Shown here one piece after another: positions 14,440 to 14,965 of a DNA stretch of 14,965 bases. The stretch spans positions 1-14,965 of the forward strand of contig CAYYLT010000056.1 of assembly GCA_964472385.1 (NCBI GenBank). Direction: 5' to 3'. A program made the translations under genes and the position numbers. The DNA comes from JAGXLC01 sp964472385. Its GTDB lineage: Bacteria; Bacteroidota; Bacteroidia; Bacteroidales; UBA12077. Under the pieces are notes generated by a model that searched no databases, was not told the origin of the DNA, and worked only from the letters and a program-made list of their open reading frames with translations. Every line of letters starts with the position of its first letter. Within the stretch, counting starts at the first letter, position 1.

Positions 14440-14965
14440 TTACCGGTCAAGTAGTTGATTGTTTAAGGCATACCGAACAATATCCGAATTGTTTTTTAAT
14501 CCCAGCTTTTTCAGTATTCTCGATCGATATGTGCTGATGGTTTTTACGCTCAAGGACAGATCAAGAGCTATTTCCGTGAGGGTTTCCCCTGAAGCAATGC
14601 GTTTGAGAACCTCAAATTCTCTGTCAGAAAGACTTTTGTATCCTGATTGTTCTGAATAGCCATTGATATGATCGGCCAGTGCTTCAGCCAGGGTTGTGCT
14701 GATATATTTTTTACCCTTTGAAACCATACGAATAGCAGTAACCAGCTCATCAGGAGCACTTTCCTTTGTAAGGTATCCTGAAGCACCTGCCTTCATAACC
14801 CTTAGTGCATATTGTTCTTCAGGATACATACTCAGTATCAATACCGGTATATCGGAATGAGATTCTTTTAGTTGTTTAAGCGCCTCTACACCGCTTCTTC
14901 CGGGAAGTGATATATCCAACAGGATCACATCATAGTCCTCTTTGTCGATTTTTCTGAACATTTCT
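14440..14965 (-). CDS. NarL/FixJ-type (LuxR family) response regulator, partial at window edge
   Basis: This minus-strand gene runs off the right edge, so its first roughly 35-40 residues are missing. The first visible Met (from 14961) is internal, since the frame stays open to the edge and the normal start of the receiver domain is absent. About 174 residues are seen. The receiver domain has the phosphorylation site in VILLDISLPGRSG (Asp16 of the visible part), the Ser of LILSMY and the Lys of YLTKE. A LuxR-type helix-turn-helix follows: LSDREFEVLKRIASGETLTEIA, then LSVKTISTYRSRILKKLGLKN. It is a phosphorylation-controlled DNA-binding regulator; its partner kinase is probably outside the window. 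Convergence with the kinase gene gives no evidence that it controls the methyl cluster. Confidence 0.9.
   Translation of the reverse strand, partial: EMFRKIDKEDYDVILLDISLPGRSGVEALKQLKESHSDIPVLILSMYPEEQYALRVMKAGASGYLTKESAPDELVTAIRMVSKGKKYISTTLAEALADHINGYSEQSGYKSLSDREFEVLKRIASGETLTEIALDLSLSVKTISTYRSRILKKLGLKNNSDIVRYALNNQLLDR

Noticed and set aside
14432..14446. Bidirectional terminator between the second kinase and the response regulator
   Set aside because: Only CCGG/CCGG can pair (4 bp) around a CTTTTTA loop, and it overlaps the regulator's stop codon; too weak to call.

Overview
The window looks like part of a chromosome of an anaerobic Bacteroidota (Bacteroidetes) bacterium. Most genes have no Shine-Dalgarno sequence. 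A clear Bacteroidota -7 promoter element (TAnnTTTG) lies before the last kinase gene, and a second probable one lies before ahcY. The S-adenosylmethionine synthetase has the longer, roughly 420-residue form usual in that phylum. Base composition is moderately AT-rich throughout. The phylum call is inference from these signals; no lineage marker gene is present.

Layout. Positions 1-229 are AT-rich and hold no gene. Positions 230-8607 hold a corrinoid-dependent methyl-transfer cluster, all on the plus strand: a corrinoid-carrier protein, two divergent MttB-superfamily methyltransferases without pyrrolysine, a hydantoinase/oxoprolinase-like ASKHA ATPase, a DUF1638 protein, a pterin-binding methyltetrahydrofolate:corrinoid methyltransferase, and a SAM-dependent sarcosine/dimethylglycine N-methyltransferase. 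Positions 8666-12535 hold the enzymes that handle SAM and its by-products: S-adenosylhomocysteine hydrolase (ahcY), S-adenosylmethionine synthetase (metK) and an adenosine-kinase-like PfkB kinase. A 928-base non-coding stretch with several inverted repeats follows, then a second, divergent PfkB kinase. The window ends inside a convergent NarL/LuxR-type response regulator.

How the genes may work together. The first part is a complete set for moving a methyl group between a quaternary amine (MttB-like enzymes), a cob(I)alamin carrier and tetrahydrofolate (the pterin enzyme). The second part is a SAM cycle: MetK makes SAM, the N-methyltransferase uses it (probably to make dimethylglycine or glycine betaine), AhcY removes SAH, and the kinase removes adenosine. 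Only the homocysteine-to-methionine step is missing. Having a betaine-forming enzyme beside probable betaine- or other amine-demethylating enzymes is unexpected. It suggests either a switchable betaine synthesis/breakdown locus or a methyl relay not yet described. No recognisable Fe-S corrinoid activator (RamA/RACo type) is present, so the ASKHA ATPase and the DUF1638 protein are natural candidates for that role. That role is a hypothesis.
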